A stretch of 64,000 bases of DNA from JAXDJH01 sp034663635 (GTDB taxonomy: Bacteria > Actinomycetota > CADDZG01 > WHSQ01), in assembly GCA_034663635.1 (NCBI GenBank), contig JAXDJH010000023.1, positions 186,001 to 250,000 on the forward strand. The letters are read 5' to 3'. A program made the position numbers and the translations under genes. This document shows, one piece after another, positions 1 through 9,966 of the stretch. Each line of letters opens with the position of its first letter. Within the stretch, counting starts at the first letter, position 1. The notes beneath the pieces were generated by a model that was not told the DNA's origin, did not search any database, and saw only the letters and a list, made by a program, of their open reading frames with translations.

Positions 1-1
1 T

Positions 2-541
2 CCCAAGGTCTTGTTCCTCGACGAGCCGACGACGGGTCTCGATCCCGCAGCCCGCTTATTCGTCTGGGATCGACTTCGTGAGCTGCAGGAACGAGGAGTG
101 ACACTGTTCCTGACGACGCACGACATGGAGGAAGCGGAGTCGCTTGCCGACCGCGTCGGGATCATGGACCACGGCAAACTCCTCGCGCTCGACACGCCCA
201 GCGTTCTCGTGAGATCACTCCCAGGACGAAGCACGCTGGAACTCACGATCCGCGGACTCCAGGGGGTTTCCGTTGCCGAGGTCGTCGCAGCACTGGCCGC
301 TTTGGGAGGCGTAGAGCGCGTGGAGGAACAGCCTGCGTCCCTGGAAACCTCCACCCCCGAATCCGGTGCCGGACCCGATCTCACGGTTCTGCGCCTTTAC
401 CTCGCAGGTGAGGCGTCTCCGATGGTGGCCCCAGTCGCCGCGCTGCTCGATGAGAAGGATCTGTCCTTGACCGACGTTTCACTAGGCACCGCAACCCTCG
501 AAGACGTCTTCATCGACCTGACCGGCCGGACTCTCCGGTGA
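2..541 (+). CDS. ABC exporter ATP-binding subunit (5' truncated by window edge)
   Basis: This is the C-terminal 179 residues of a cytoplasmic ABC ATPase that powers an export pump. The reading frame is open to the left edge, so the Walker A and signature motifs lie outside the window. What is visible is the Walker B/D-loop run LFLDEPTTGLDP at the very start, the H-loop in TTHDMEEAE about 30 residues later, and a C-terminal extension of about 100 residues as in DrrA-type drug exporters. The stop overlaps the GTG of the permease gene by 4 nt (GTGA), so the two are translationally coupled. DrrA/NodI family membership is clear; the substrate cannot be told from sequence. Confidence 0.9.
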   Translation, partial: PKVLFLDEPTTGLDPAARLFVWDRLRELQERGVTLFLTTHDMEEAESLADRVGIMDHGKLLALDTPSVLVRSLPGRSTLELTIRGLQGVSVAEVVAALAALGGVERVEEQPASLETSTPESGAGPDLTVLRLYLAGEASPMVAPVAALLDEKDLSLTDVSLGTATLEDVFIDLTGRTLR

Positions 542-1344
542 CCGCGTCTACTGAAGTGATGACAGAGGTCGGAACGACTCAAGGGCGCGCGTTCCTCGCG
601 GTGCTATCTCGCGATCTTTACGTCACCGGCAAGGAGCTCCCCGTGTTTCTCGCGCAGGTGATACTGCAGCCGCTCTTCCTGTTGCTCGTGTTCGGCAAGA
701 TCCTCGGCAGCCTCGGTTACACGCGGCCCGGATATTCGGATCTGCTGTTTCCGGGTCTTCTGGCGCTGACCGCGGTAGTCACTGGGATGCAGACGCTCGC
801 GTTCCCTCTCGTCGCGGAGTTCGGGTGGACCAAGGAGATCGAGGACCGTCTTCTCGCTCCGATGTCCACCGGTCTCGTCGCGGCCGAGAAAGTGATGTTC
901 GCATCTCTGCGGGCCTTGACCGCAACGCTGATCATGATCCCGGTCGGCATCTTGGTTCTCGGCTCGATCCCATGGTCGTGGAGCCGTTTCCCGCTGTTCC
1001 TCCTCGTAGTGGTCTTGGGAACCCTCGTTGGCGCGGGCATCGGCTTGGTCCTCGGCACGTTCGTAACGCCGGCGCGGATCAACATCCTGTTCTCACTCGT
1101 CTTCACTCCGCTGCTGTTCACCGGCTCGAGTCAGTACCCGTGGCCTTCGTTGGACAGCATCCGCTGGTTCCAGGTGTTGTCCGGGATCAATCCGATGACT
1201 TATGTGAGCGAGGGGATGAGGGCCGCCCTCGTGCCTTCGGTTCCGCACATCCGGCCCCTGATCTCGGTCGGCGTGCTGATCGTCGCGATTGGAGCGCTCA
1301 TGTTCGTTGGGACCCGAGGGTTCTACAAGCGGGCCGTCGACTAG
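538..1344 (+). CDS. ABC-2 type exporter permease
   Basis: A 268-residue integral membrane protein with about six hydrophobic segments, of the ABC-2 (DrrB/NodJ) permease family. It forms the channel for the ATPase encoded immediately upstream, with which it overlaps by 4 nt. The GTG at 538 is taken as the start; an ATG at 559 is an in-frame alternative. It converges on the UvrA-like gene 28 nt downstream on the other strand. In daunorubicin producers a DrrAB pump and a UvrA-like DrrC protein act together in self-resistance, so this neighbourhood is suggestive, but nothing here fixes the transported compound. Confidence 0.88.
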   Translation: MTASTEVMTEVGTTQGRAFLAVLSRDLYVTGKELPVFLAQVILQPLFLLLVFGKILGSLGYTRPGYSDLLFPGLLALTAVVTGMQTLAFPLVAEFGWTKEIEDRLLAPMSTGLVAAEKVMFASLRALTATLIMIPVGILVLGSIPWSWSRFPLFLLVVVLGTLVGAGIGLVLGTFVTPARINILFSLVFTPLLFTGSSQYPWPSLDSIRWFQVLSGINPMTYVSEGMRAALVPSVPHIRPLISVGVLIVAIGALMFVGTRGFYKRAVD

Positions 1345-1372
1345 GACGGGTCCTCGTTCCGAAAGGCCTCGG

Positions 1373-3757
<2,385 letters not shown>

Positions 3758-3793
3758 GCTTATCGCGTCTCCATCAGGGCCGGGCTGGACGTC

Positions 3794-4813
3794 CTAGCCT
3801 TCGGCCACCTTCAAGACGAGCTTTCCGATGTTCTCGCCCTTGAAGAGCTTCAGGAGAGTCTCGGGGAACGTCTCGAGACCTTCAACGATGTCCTCGCGCG
3901 ACTTGAGCTTCCCTTCGGCCATCCAGCCGGCCATCTCCATCGCCGCGGCCATGTAGCGATCCGCGTAGTCGAAAACCACGAACCCCTCCATCCGGGCTCG
4001 ATTCACCAACAGGGACATGTAGTTGGAAGGGCCTTTCATCGGCCCGTCGGCGTTGTACTGAGAGATCGCTCCGCAGAGCACGATCCGTGCATGCCGGGCG
4101 AGTCGCGCGAGCGCGGCGTCGAGGATGTCTCCGCCGACGTTGTCGAAATAGATGTCCATGCCTTTCGGGCAATGTTCCTTAAGGGCCGCGCGCACGTCGT
4201 CCGACTTGTAGTCGATCGCAGCATCGAAGCCGAGGTCGTCGACGATCCAATCGCATTTCTCTTTGCCGCCGGCGATGCCGATCACCTTGCAGCCCTTGAT
4301 CTTGGCGATCTGCCCAACGACCATGCCGACCGCGCCGGCCGCTCCCGAGACGACGACGATGTCTTCTTCCTTGGGTTGACCGACGTCGAGGAGCCCGAAG
4401 TAAGCCGTCATCCCCGGCATGCCGAGCGTGCCGAGATAGACGGGCAAGGGGACCAGGTTCGGATCGATCTTGATCACGGTGTTGCCATCGGAGGCGGCGT
4501 ATTCCTGCACTCCGAACGGCCCGATGACGTAGTCGCCCGTGTCGTAACCCGGGTGCTTCGACTCCAGGACACGCGCGGCCCCCAGCGCTCGCATCACTTC
4601 GCCGATCTGCACGGGCGGGATGTACGAGCGTGTGTCGTTCATCCATCCGCGCATCGCCGGATCCAGGGAGAGATATAGAACCTGCACGAGGAACTCGCCG
4701 TCGCCGATCTCGGCGATCGGCTCCTCCGTGTAGTTGAAGTCGTCGCGCGTGCACATCCCTTTGGGCCGCGCGGCCAGCCGGTACTGATGATTGAGAGTGC
4801 CAGTGGTTGCCAC
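3794..4813 (-). CDS. NADP-dependent oxidoreductase, zinc-free MDR family (CurA/prostaglandin reductase-like)
   Basis: A 339-residue cytosolic medium-chain reductase. The N-terminal GroES-like part contains LYLSLDPAMRGWM, typical of leukotriene B4 dehydrogenase/CurA-type enone reductases. The nucleotide-binding core has GAAGAVGMVVGQIAK, then YFDNVGG and a C-terminal KLVLKV strand. No zinc-ligand cysteines are present, as expected for this branch. The enzymes reduce the C=C bond of alpha,beta-unsaturated ketones or aldehydes with NADPH. It lies between ilvD (42 nt upstream on the same strand) and the UvrA-like gene; a shared transcript is possible. The physiological substrate is unknown. Confidence 0.88.
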   Translation of the reverse strand: MATTGTLNHQYRLAARPKGMCTRDDFNYTEEPIAEIGDGEFLVQVLYLSLDPAMRGWMNDTRSYIPPVQIGEVMRALGAARVLESKHPGYDTGDYVIGPFGVQEYAASDGNTVIKIDPNLVPLPVYLGTLGMPGMTAYFGLLDVGQPKEEDIVVVSGAAGAVGMVVGQIAKIKGCKVIGIAGGKEKCDWIVDDLGFDAAIDYKSDDVRAALKEHCPKGMDIYFDNVGGDILDAALARLARHARIVLCGAISQYNADGPMKGPSNYMSLLVNRARMEGFVVFDYADRYMAAAMEMAGWMAEGKLKSREDIVEGLETFPETLLKLFKGENIGKLVLKVAEG

Positions 4814-4855
4814 GGCGGTGACCCTATTGCCTGGGCGGGAGAGCCGCTGGTCGGG

Positions 4856-6559
4856 CTAGAACTGGGCCCTTGTGATCGCGCCTTCTGAAGCCGAGGCGAC
4901 CGTCGCGGCGTACTTGCCGAACACCCCTGTCCGGTAGCGAGGTGGGGGAGGCGTCCAGTCCGCGAGCCGTTTGTCGATCTCCTCTTGTTCGACCACCAGC
5001 CGGAGTTCGCGAGCCTCGACGTCGAGTTCGATCACATCTCCATCGCGCACCGCGGCGAGGGGCCCACCGTGCGCCGCTTCAGGCGCGATGTGGCCGACCA
5101 TCAATCCGTGCGTAGCGCCCGAGAAGCGTCCATCGGTGATCAGGGCGACGGCATCGCCGAGACCCTCGCCCACGATCGCGGCAGTGACCGCGAGCATCTC
5201 TCGCATCCCGGGGCCGCCCGCCGGGCCTTCGTACCGGATCACGATCACCTCGCCCGACTGCAGCTCTTGTCGTTTCACGGCCTCGAAACAGTCTTCCTCG
5301 GAGTCGAAGACCCGCGCTGGGCCGCGGTGAAAAAGCCGTTCGTGCCCTGCGAGCTTCACTACGCATCCGTCGGGAGCGAGGTTGCCCCGCAAGATCGCCA
5401 GACCCCCGGTGGGCTTCAAAGGCTTCTCGACCGGCACTACGACCTCTTGGAGCTTTGTGGCCTCGGCCCCCTCGGCGATCTCGCCGATCGTCTTGCCCGA
5501 GACGGTTGGGCAATCGAGGTGGAGGTGCTTACCTCTCGCGAGCTCTCGCATGATCAATGGGGTCCCGCCCGCTCGGTAGAGGTCGGTGGCGACGAAGCGC
5601 CCGCCGGGTTTCAGATCCGCGACGATCGGAGTGCGCGAAGCGATCTGGTCGAAATCTTCGAGCGTGAGTTCCACCCCCATCTCTCGCGCGATCGCGAGGA
5701 GATGCAGCACGCCGTTCGTGGAACCGCCCGTCGCGGCGACCGAGACGATGGCGTTCTCAAGCGACTCGCGAGTGATCAGGTCCGACGGTCTCAAGCCCCG
5801 ACGCAGCACATCCATCACGAGTTTGCCTGCGGTCTCGGCAGCCGCTCGCTTCCCAGGCTCCGTCGCTGGTATGCCACTGAGTCCTGCCGGGGAGATACCG
5901 AGGAAGTCGATCGCGGTCGCCATGGTGTTGGCGGTGAACTGTCCGCCGCATGCGCCGGCGCCGGGACATGCGACGCCCTCGAGATCGTGTAGATCCTCTG
6001 CACTGAGCTTTCCCGCGGCGTGTTGACCAACCGCTTCGAAAACGTCCTGGATCGTGACGTCATGACCTCGCCAGCGGCCCGGCGCGATGGAACCGTTGTA
6101 AAAAACGATGCCTGGGATGTTCAGCCTCGCGAGCGCCATCACTGCGGCCGGGATGGTCTTGTCGCACCCCACGAGACAAACGAGCCCGTCGAAGAGGTGT
6201 CCCCGCGCCACGAGCTCGATCGAATCGGCGATGACCTCTCGTGAGACGAGGCTCGCCCGCATCCCTTCGGTGCCCATCGAGACTCCATCCGACACAGAGA
6301 TCGTGTTGAACTCCATAGCCGTGCCGCCCGCGGTCCGGATGCCGGCTTTCACCTGCGCCGCGAGCTCTCGCTGGTTGTAGTTGCACGGCATCGTCTCGAT
6401 CCAAGTCGTGGCGACGCCGATGATCGGCCGTGCAAGGTCCTCGTCGGTGTAGCCGATGCCCCTGAGCATCGCCCGAGCGGGAGCCCGATCGGGCCCCACC
6501 GTCAGTCCTTTGCTGGGCCCCTTCGCAGGGTCTGACTTGATGTCGTAAGGGTTCGCCAT
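4856..6559 (-). CDS. ilvD: dihydroxy-acid dehydratase
   Basis: A 567-residue Fe-S dehydratase converting 2,3-dihydroxy-isovalerate and -methylvalerate to the 2-oxoacids, the third common step of valine and isoleucine synthesis. Cluster-ligand cysteines are seen in MPCNYNQ, VGCDKTIPA and ACPGAGACGG; the C-terminal region has TDGRFSGATHG, a hallmark of the family. The ATG at 6559 (product MANPYDIK) is preferred over an in-frame upstream start that would overlap the divergent gene and add a non-conserved tail. A TACCCT box ends 9 nt before the ATG and there is no Shine-Dalgarno site, so the mRNA probably has a very short leader. It sits apart from the ilvBNC operon, with one short gene between. 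Confidence 0.96.
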   Translation of the reverse strand: MANPYDIKSDPAKGPSKGLTVGPDRAPARAMLRGIGYTDEDLARPIIGVATTWIETMPCNYNQRELAAQVKAGIRTAGGTAMEFNTISVSDGVSMGTEGMRASLVSREVIADSIELVARGHLFDGLVCLVGCDKTIPAAVMALARLNIPGIVFYNGSIAPGRWRGHDVTIQDVFEAVGQHAAGKLSAEDLHDLEGVACPGAGACGGQFTANTMATAIDFLGISPAGLSGIPATEPGKRAAAETAGKLVMDVLRRGLRPSDLITRESLENAIVSVAATGGSTNGVLHLLAIAREMGVELTLEDFDQIASRTPIVADLKPGGRFVATDLYRAGGTPLIMRELARGKHLHLDCPTVSGKTIGEIAEGAEATKLQEVVVPVEKPLKPTGGLAILRGNLAPDGCVVKLAGHERLFHRGPARVFDSEEDCFEAVKRQELQSGEVIVIRYEGPAGGPGMREMLAVTAAIVGEGLGDAVALITDGRFSGATHGLMVGHIAPEAAHGGPLAAVRDGDVIELDVEARELRLVVEQEEIDKRLADWTPPPPRYRTGVFGKYAATVASASEGAITRAQF

Positions 6560-6567
6560 GAGGGGCC

Positions 6568-6574
6568 TAGGGTA
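6568..6574. promoter_or_regulatory. overlapping divergent -10 boxes for ilvD and the CoA-binding gene
   Basis: The 25-nt gap between the two divergent start codons holds TAGGGT on the plus strand (6568-6573) and TACCCT on the minus strand (6574-6569), almost completely overlapping. Both fit the TANNNT core of actinobacterial -10 elements. They lie 11 nt (plus) and 9 nt (minus) before the start codons, so both transcripts would have leaders of only a few nucleotides. This is a motif-based inference. Confidence 0.5.
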
Positions 6575-6584
6575 TGCGCGAGAC

Positions 6585-7016
6585 ATGGACACAGACACCG
6601 TCGAGCGCATATTGAGTTACGCGCATCGCATCGCGGTTGTCGGGCTCTCGCCCGATCCGAGCCGCCCAAGCAACGACGTCGCAAGAGCGTTGATGGATCT
6701 TGGTTTGGAGATCGTTCCCGTAAACCCAAACGTCGACGAGGTGTTCGGCTTGAAGTCGTATCCGGACCTTTCGGACGTCCCCGGAGACGTAGACGTTGTC
6801 GACGTGTTCCGCAGGACCATCTACTGCGAGGACCTCGCGCAGGCGGCGGTGGCGGCAGGAGCGAAGGCGCTGTGGCTGCAGTCGGGTCTTGTCTGCGGAC
6901 CCGCTCGGCGCGTCGCGGAAGATGCAGGTCTCGACTACGTCGAGGACCGCTGCTTGAAAGTGGAGGCTCTCCGACTGCGGAGTGTCCCTAATGCGGCTTA
7001 TCGGCAAGGCTCCTGA
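6585..7016 (+). CDS. CoA-binding domain protein (YccU family)
   Basis: A 143-residue single-domain Rossmann protein. The N-terminal stretch IAVVGLSPDPSRPSNDVA matches the nucleotide loop of CoA_binding_2/YccU proteins, followed by IVPVNPNVDEVFG and a distal segment with KALWLQSGLV. These bind CoA in vitro and are related to the succinyl-CoA synthetase alpha N-domain; their cellular role is not settled. The ATG at 6585 (MDTDTVERI) is preferred to one at 6558, which overlaps the ilvD start. There is no ribosome-binding site, consistent with a near-leaderless message. Its 3' end is followed by the ilv leader region. Confidence 0.85.
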   Translation: MDTDTVERILSYAHRIAVVGLSPDPSRPSNDVARALMDLGLEIVPVNPNVDEVFGLKSYPDLSDVPGDVDVVDVFRRTIYCEDLAQAAVAAGAKALWLQSGLVCGPARRVAEDAGLDYVEDRCLKVEALRLRSVPNAAYRQGS

Positions 7017-7037
7017 TCGCCACGCGCAGCACCTCGC

Positions 7038-7066
7038 TTGACACCTCTGAGCCCGTGCGATTTACT
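7038..7066 (+). promoter_or_regulatory. promoter of the ilv-leu operon
   Basis: A perfect -35 TTGACA (7038-7043) and a -10 TTTACT (7061-7066) are separated by 17 nt, the ideal spacing for the housekeeping sigma factor. Transcription would start near 7073, giving a leader of about 260 nt before the first full gene. This leader fills most of the only non-coding stretch over 300 bases in the window (7017-7336). Confidence 0.7.
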
Positions 7067-7130
7067 CGGTCGCCATACACCTCAGCAACGTCGCCGGGGC
7101 CACAGTCCGTCCGATAGGAGCGCAAGAGCA

Positions 7131-7184
7131 GTGACCCTCGCAGCGACGAAGATCTTTCTAAGCCACCTCGTACTTATTACCTAG
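7131..7184 (+). CDS. ilv operon leader peptide (attenuation control)
   Basis: A 17-codon reading frame starting with GTG and ending at TAG, product MTLAATKIFLSHLVLIT. Seven of the 17 residues are Leu, Ile or Val, and four (Leu-Val-Leu-Ile) are consecutive just before the final Thr and the stop. An AGGAG at 7116-7120 sits 10 nt upstream of the GTG. Immediately after the stop come a GC-rich hairpin and then a terminator hairpin. Ribosome stalling at the regulatory codons when charged tRNA is scarce would favour read-through, as known for ilvBNC leaders in corynebacteria. The peptide is too short for ordinary gene finders. Confidence 0.8.
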   Translation: MTLAATKIFLSHLVLIT

Positions 7185-7222
7185 CGCGCGCCCTCACGGC
7201 CTTCGGCCGAGCAGGCGTGCGC
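7184..7222 (+). promoter_or_regulatory. pause hairpin in the ilv leader
   Basis: GCGCGCGCC (7184-7192) pairs with GGCGTGCGC (7214-7222) over 9 bp with one G-T wobble, enclosing a second hairpin CGGCC/GGCCG (7197-7209, loop TTC). It starts at the last base of the leader peptide stop codon, where a ribosome finishing the peptide would cover its base. It most likely corresponds to the 1:2 pause structure of an attenuator. I could not identify a competing antiterminator pairing with confidence. Confidence 0.55.
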
Positions 7223-7223
7223 G

Positions 7224-7254
7224 AACCCTCCGGACACCGGGGGGTTTTTTGTTT
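7224..7254 (+). terminator. ilv attenuator terminator
   Basis: AACCCTCCGG (7224-7233) pairs with CCGGGGGGTT (7237-7246) as a 10-bp stem with one wobble and an ACA loop, followed by TTTTGTTT. This is a textbook intrinsic terminator, placed after the leader peptide and before the first structural gene rather than at a gene end, so it is read as an attenuator. Confidence 0.8.
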
Positions 7255-7336
7255 CCCCGGAACCGGCGGAGACCCACCCCCACGCATCCCAAGACAGCCA
7301 GAACAGCCAGATAGCAGCGACTAGAGGGAGGTAGAG

Positions 7337-7633
7337 ATGAAGTTCGAGATCGAGAACGGCGACTACGTCGGCACCGCAGAGTGGACGGCACCGGGCCAGG
7401 TTGCATTGGAGATGGCCGACCCGAAGCAGAAGGCCTGGTTCGCCAACTACTTCGAGTCCGAAGACGCGTTCCTGAGCGGTCCGGTCGAATGTGCCGAGAT
7501 GTCGTCGGAGCGCCGCGACGAATCCCCGGCTGCCTTCCAGCGCGCCACTTACCAGCTGGCCGCCTACGCCTACAAGGTCAGGGCAGAAGGCGACGGCCGG
7601 AGGGCCGAGGCTCATAAGGGCGCAACGAGATGA
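7337..7633 (+). CDS. small acidic protein of unknown function, first gene of the ilv operon
   Basis: A 98-residue soluble protein I do not recognise. It starts at an ATG with a good GGGAGG site just upstream. The sequence is acidic in the first two thirds (MKFEIENGDYVGTAEW at the start), with no signal peptide or membrane segment, and has a charged, Arg/Ala-rich tail from about residue 80 that may be disordered. It lies between the ilv attenuator and ilvB, 34 nt before the ilvB start, so it should be co-transcribed with and controlled like ilvBNC. A role linked to acetolactate synthase or to amino-acid sensing is possible but purely positional. Confidence 0.75.
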   Translation: MKFEIENGDYVGTAEWTAPGQVALEMADPKQKAWFANYFESEDAFLSGPVECAEMSSERRDESPAAFQRATYQLAAYAYKVRAEGDGRRAEAHKGATR

Positions 7634-7667
7634 TCAGGGTTCGGGTCCAGAAAAGGAGGCCGCGCCG

Positions 7668-9422
7668 GTGAAACCGACCAACGGCGCGAGCTCGTTGATG
7701 CGCTCGCTGGAGGAGGCCGGGTGCGAGGTTGTCTTCGGCATCCCCGGAGGGACGATCCTTCCCGCTTACGACCCGCTCCTCGATTCCACGGTGCGGCACA
7801 TCCTCATGCGCCACGAGCAGGGTGCCGGCCATGCCGCTGAGGGTTACGCGCACGCGACCGGTCGACCCGGCGTCTGCATGGCGACATCGGGACCGGGCGC
7901 CACGAACCTGGTGACACCGATCGCCGATGCGTTCATGGACTCCGTGCCGCTCGTCGCGATTACGGGTCAGGTGTCTCGCCCGGTCATCGGGAACGACGCA
8001 TTCCAAGAAGCCGACATCACGGGCATCACGATGCCGATTACCAAGCACAGCTACAAGGTCATGGACCCAGATGAGATCCCAACGGTGATCGCCGAGGCGT
8101 TCCATATCGCTTCGACCGGTCGCCCCGGTCCCGTCCTGGTCGACATCCCCAAGGACGTGCTCCAGTCCGAAACCAGTTTCGCCTGGCCCACGGAGATCAA
8201 CCTCCCGGGTTATCGCCCCACGACGCGTCCCAATGCGAAGCAGATCCGGGCCGCTGCCGATCTCATCCGCTCGGCGGAACGTCCGGTTCTCTACGTCGGC
8301 GGGGGCGTCGTGAAGTCGCGCGCCGCGGAGGAATTGATGAGGCTCGCCGAGGCCATCGGAGCGCCCGTGGTCACCACGCTGATGGCTCGGGGCGCGTTTC
8401 CCGATGACCACCCACTCTGCCTGGGGATGCCGGGGATGCACGGGGCATATGCCGCCGTCACCGCGATGCAGAAGTCGGATCTGCTCATCTGCTTGTGTGC
8501 CCGGTTCGACGACCGCGTTACGGGGAAGCTCACCGCGTTCGCACCGGAGGCAAAGATCATCCATGCGGACATCGATCCCGCCGAGATCGGCAAGAACCGC
8601 GCGGTCGACGTTCCCATCGTCGGCGATGCGAAGCCGGTCATCGCCGAGCTCTATAAAGCGGTTCACCGCGACGTCTCGGAGCTGGGCCGTCCGGATCTGA
8701 GCGCCTGGCATTCCACGGTCAACTCGTGGAGCAGGGCGCACCCGTTCGAGTACGACCAGGCCGAAGACGGACCGATCAAGCCTCAGCTGGTGGTCGATCG
8801 CTTCAACTCCGCGATGAGCGGCGAAGGCATCGTCGTCACCGGCGTCGGCCAGCACCAGATGTGGGCGTCCCAGTTCATCCGGCGCAACAAGCCGTACTCG
8901 TTCGTCTCCTCCGGCGGTCTCGGCACCATGGGGTTCGCCGTTCCGGCAGCTCTCGGCGCGAAGGTCGGGCGCCCGTCCGAGAAGGTCGTCGCCATCGACG
9001 GGGACGGCTGCTTCCAGATGACGGCTCAGGAACTTGCCACCGCGACGATCGAGGGGATCGCGTTCACGGTGGCGATCGTCAACAACGAGCACCTCGGCAT
9101 GGTCCGCCAATGGCAGGAGCTCTTCTACGACAAGCGCTACTCGGAGGTCCACCTGCCGCCCGTTCCCGACTACGTGAAGTTGGCCGAGGCGTATGGAGCC
9201 GTCGGGCTCCGCGCGACACATCCAGACGAAGTGGATGCAGTGATCGATAAGGCGATGGGCATCGACGATCGTCCTTGCGTCATCGACTTCCGAGTCGATC
9301 AGGGCGAGATGTGCTTCCCGATGGTGCCGGCCGGAGCAAGCAACGACGACATCATCTTGGGCCCCCCGCGGCCCGAGCCGGTCGAGACCGAGTACCGCGA
9401 GATGGGCGAGGTGTCGGCATGA
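7668..9422 (+). CDS. ilvB: acetolactate synthase large (catalytic) subunit
   Basis: A 584-residue ThDP enzyme condensing two pyruvates to acetolactate, or pyruvate with 2-oxobutyrate, the first common step to valine, leucine and isoleucine. The N-terminal domain has VFGIPGG and the catalytic-glutamate region MRHEQGAGHAAEGYA; the C-terminal ThDP motif runs from IDGDGCFQM to VNNEHLGMVRQWQE. The GTG at 7668 is preceded by AGGAGG 8 nt upstream; a longer in-frame extension to 7491 would overlap the previous gene and lacks family similarity. The stop overlaps the ilvN start (ATGA). FAD-site residues look normal for the family. Confidence 0.97.
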   Translation: MKPTNGASSLMRSLEEAGCEVVFGIPGGTILPAYDPLLDSTVRHILMRHEQGAGHAAEGYAHATGRPGVCMATSGPGATNLVTPIADAFMDSVPLVAITGQVSRPVIGNDAFQEADITGITMPITKHSYKVMDPDEIPTVIAEAFHIASTGRPGPVLVDIPKDVLQSETSFAWPTEINLPGYRPTTRPNAKQIRAAADLIRSAERPVLYVGGGVVKSRAAEELMRLAEAIGAPVVTTLMARGAFPDDHPLCLGMPGMHGAYAAVTAMQKSDLLICLCARFDDRVTGKLTAFAPEAKIIHADIDPAEIGKNRAVDVPIVGDAKPVIAELYKAVHRDVSELGRPDLSAWHSTVNSWSRAHPFEYDQAEDGPIKPQLVVDRFNSAMSGEGIVVTGVGQHQMWASQFIRRNKPYSFVSSGGLGTMGFAVPAALGAKVGRPSEKVVAIDGDGCFQMTAQELATATIEGIAFTVAIVNNEHLGMVRQWQELFYDKRYSEVHLPPVPDYVKLAEAYGAVGLRATHPDEVDAVIDKAMGIDDRPCVIDFRVDQGEMCFPMVPAGASNDDIILGPPRPEPVETEYREMGEVSA

Positions 9423-9952
9423 GATCGACGCACACGCTTTCCGTTCTCGTGCAGAACAAGCCGGGTGTGCTCGCGCGCACCGCTGGCTTGTTCGCTCGGC
9501 GGGGCTTCAACATCGACTCGCTCGCCGTCGGCGAGACGGAGGACCCTCAGGTCTCACGCATGACGATCGTCGTGTCGGTCGAGGACAAGCCGCTGGAGCA
9601 GATCACCAAGCAGTTGCACAAGCTGATCGATGTCCTGCGGATCGCCGAATTGCCTCACGATGCCTCGGTCGAGCGCGAGCTCGCGTTGATCAAGGTTGGC
9701 GTCGGACCCGGCAAGAGGGCCGAGGTTCTCGAGATCGTGGAGATCTTCAGGGCCAAGGTCATCGATGTCGACTCGGATGCTCTCGTCATCGAGATCACCG
9801 GTCCGCCCGACAAGGTTTCCGCGTTCCAACAACTGCTCGAGCCCTACGGGATCATCGAGCTCGCTCGAACGGGGCGCGTCGCCCTGTCTCGTGGGGGCCG
9901 AGGTCTTAAAGCACCAGTTCTTCGTCCCGTTTCGACAGCCCGCGCGTCCTAA
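9419..9952 (+). CDS. ilvN: acetolactate synthase small (regulatory) subunit
   Basis: A 177-residue regulatory subunit that activates IlvB and confers valine feedback inhibition. The N-terminal ACT domain begins HTLSVLVQNKPGVLARTAGL and has FNIDSLAVGETE; the C-terminal half (VEREL onward) is the ALS_ss_C domain. The ATG at 9419 overlaps the ilvB stop by 4 nt, implying coupled synthesis of the two subunits. A longer frame back to 9275 is only antisense-like coding within ilvB and was not used. After the usual end near residue 160 there is a short basic tail. Confidence 0.96.
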   Translation: MRSTHTLSVLVQNKPGVLARTAGLFARRGFNIDSLAVGETEDPQVSRMTIVVSVEDKPLEQITKQLHKLIDVLRIAELPHDASVERELALIKVGVGPGKRAEVLEIVEIFRAKVIDVDSDALVIEITGPPDKVSAFQQLLEPYGIIELARTGRVALSRGGRGLKAPVLRPVSTARAS

Positions 9953-9966
9953 GAGAGGAATCAGAC

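Noticed and set aside
7578..9221. 547-codon minus-strand frame inside ilvB
   Set aside because: Antisense of ilvB, whose motifs are complete.
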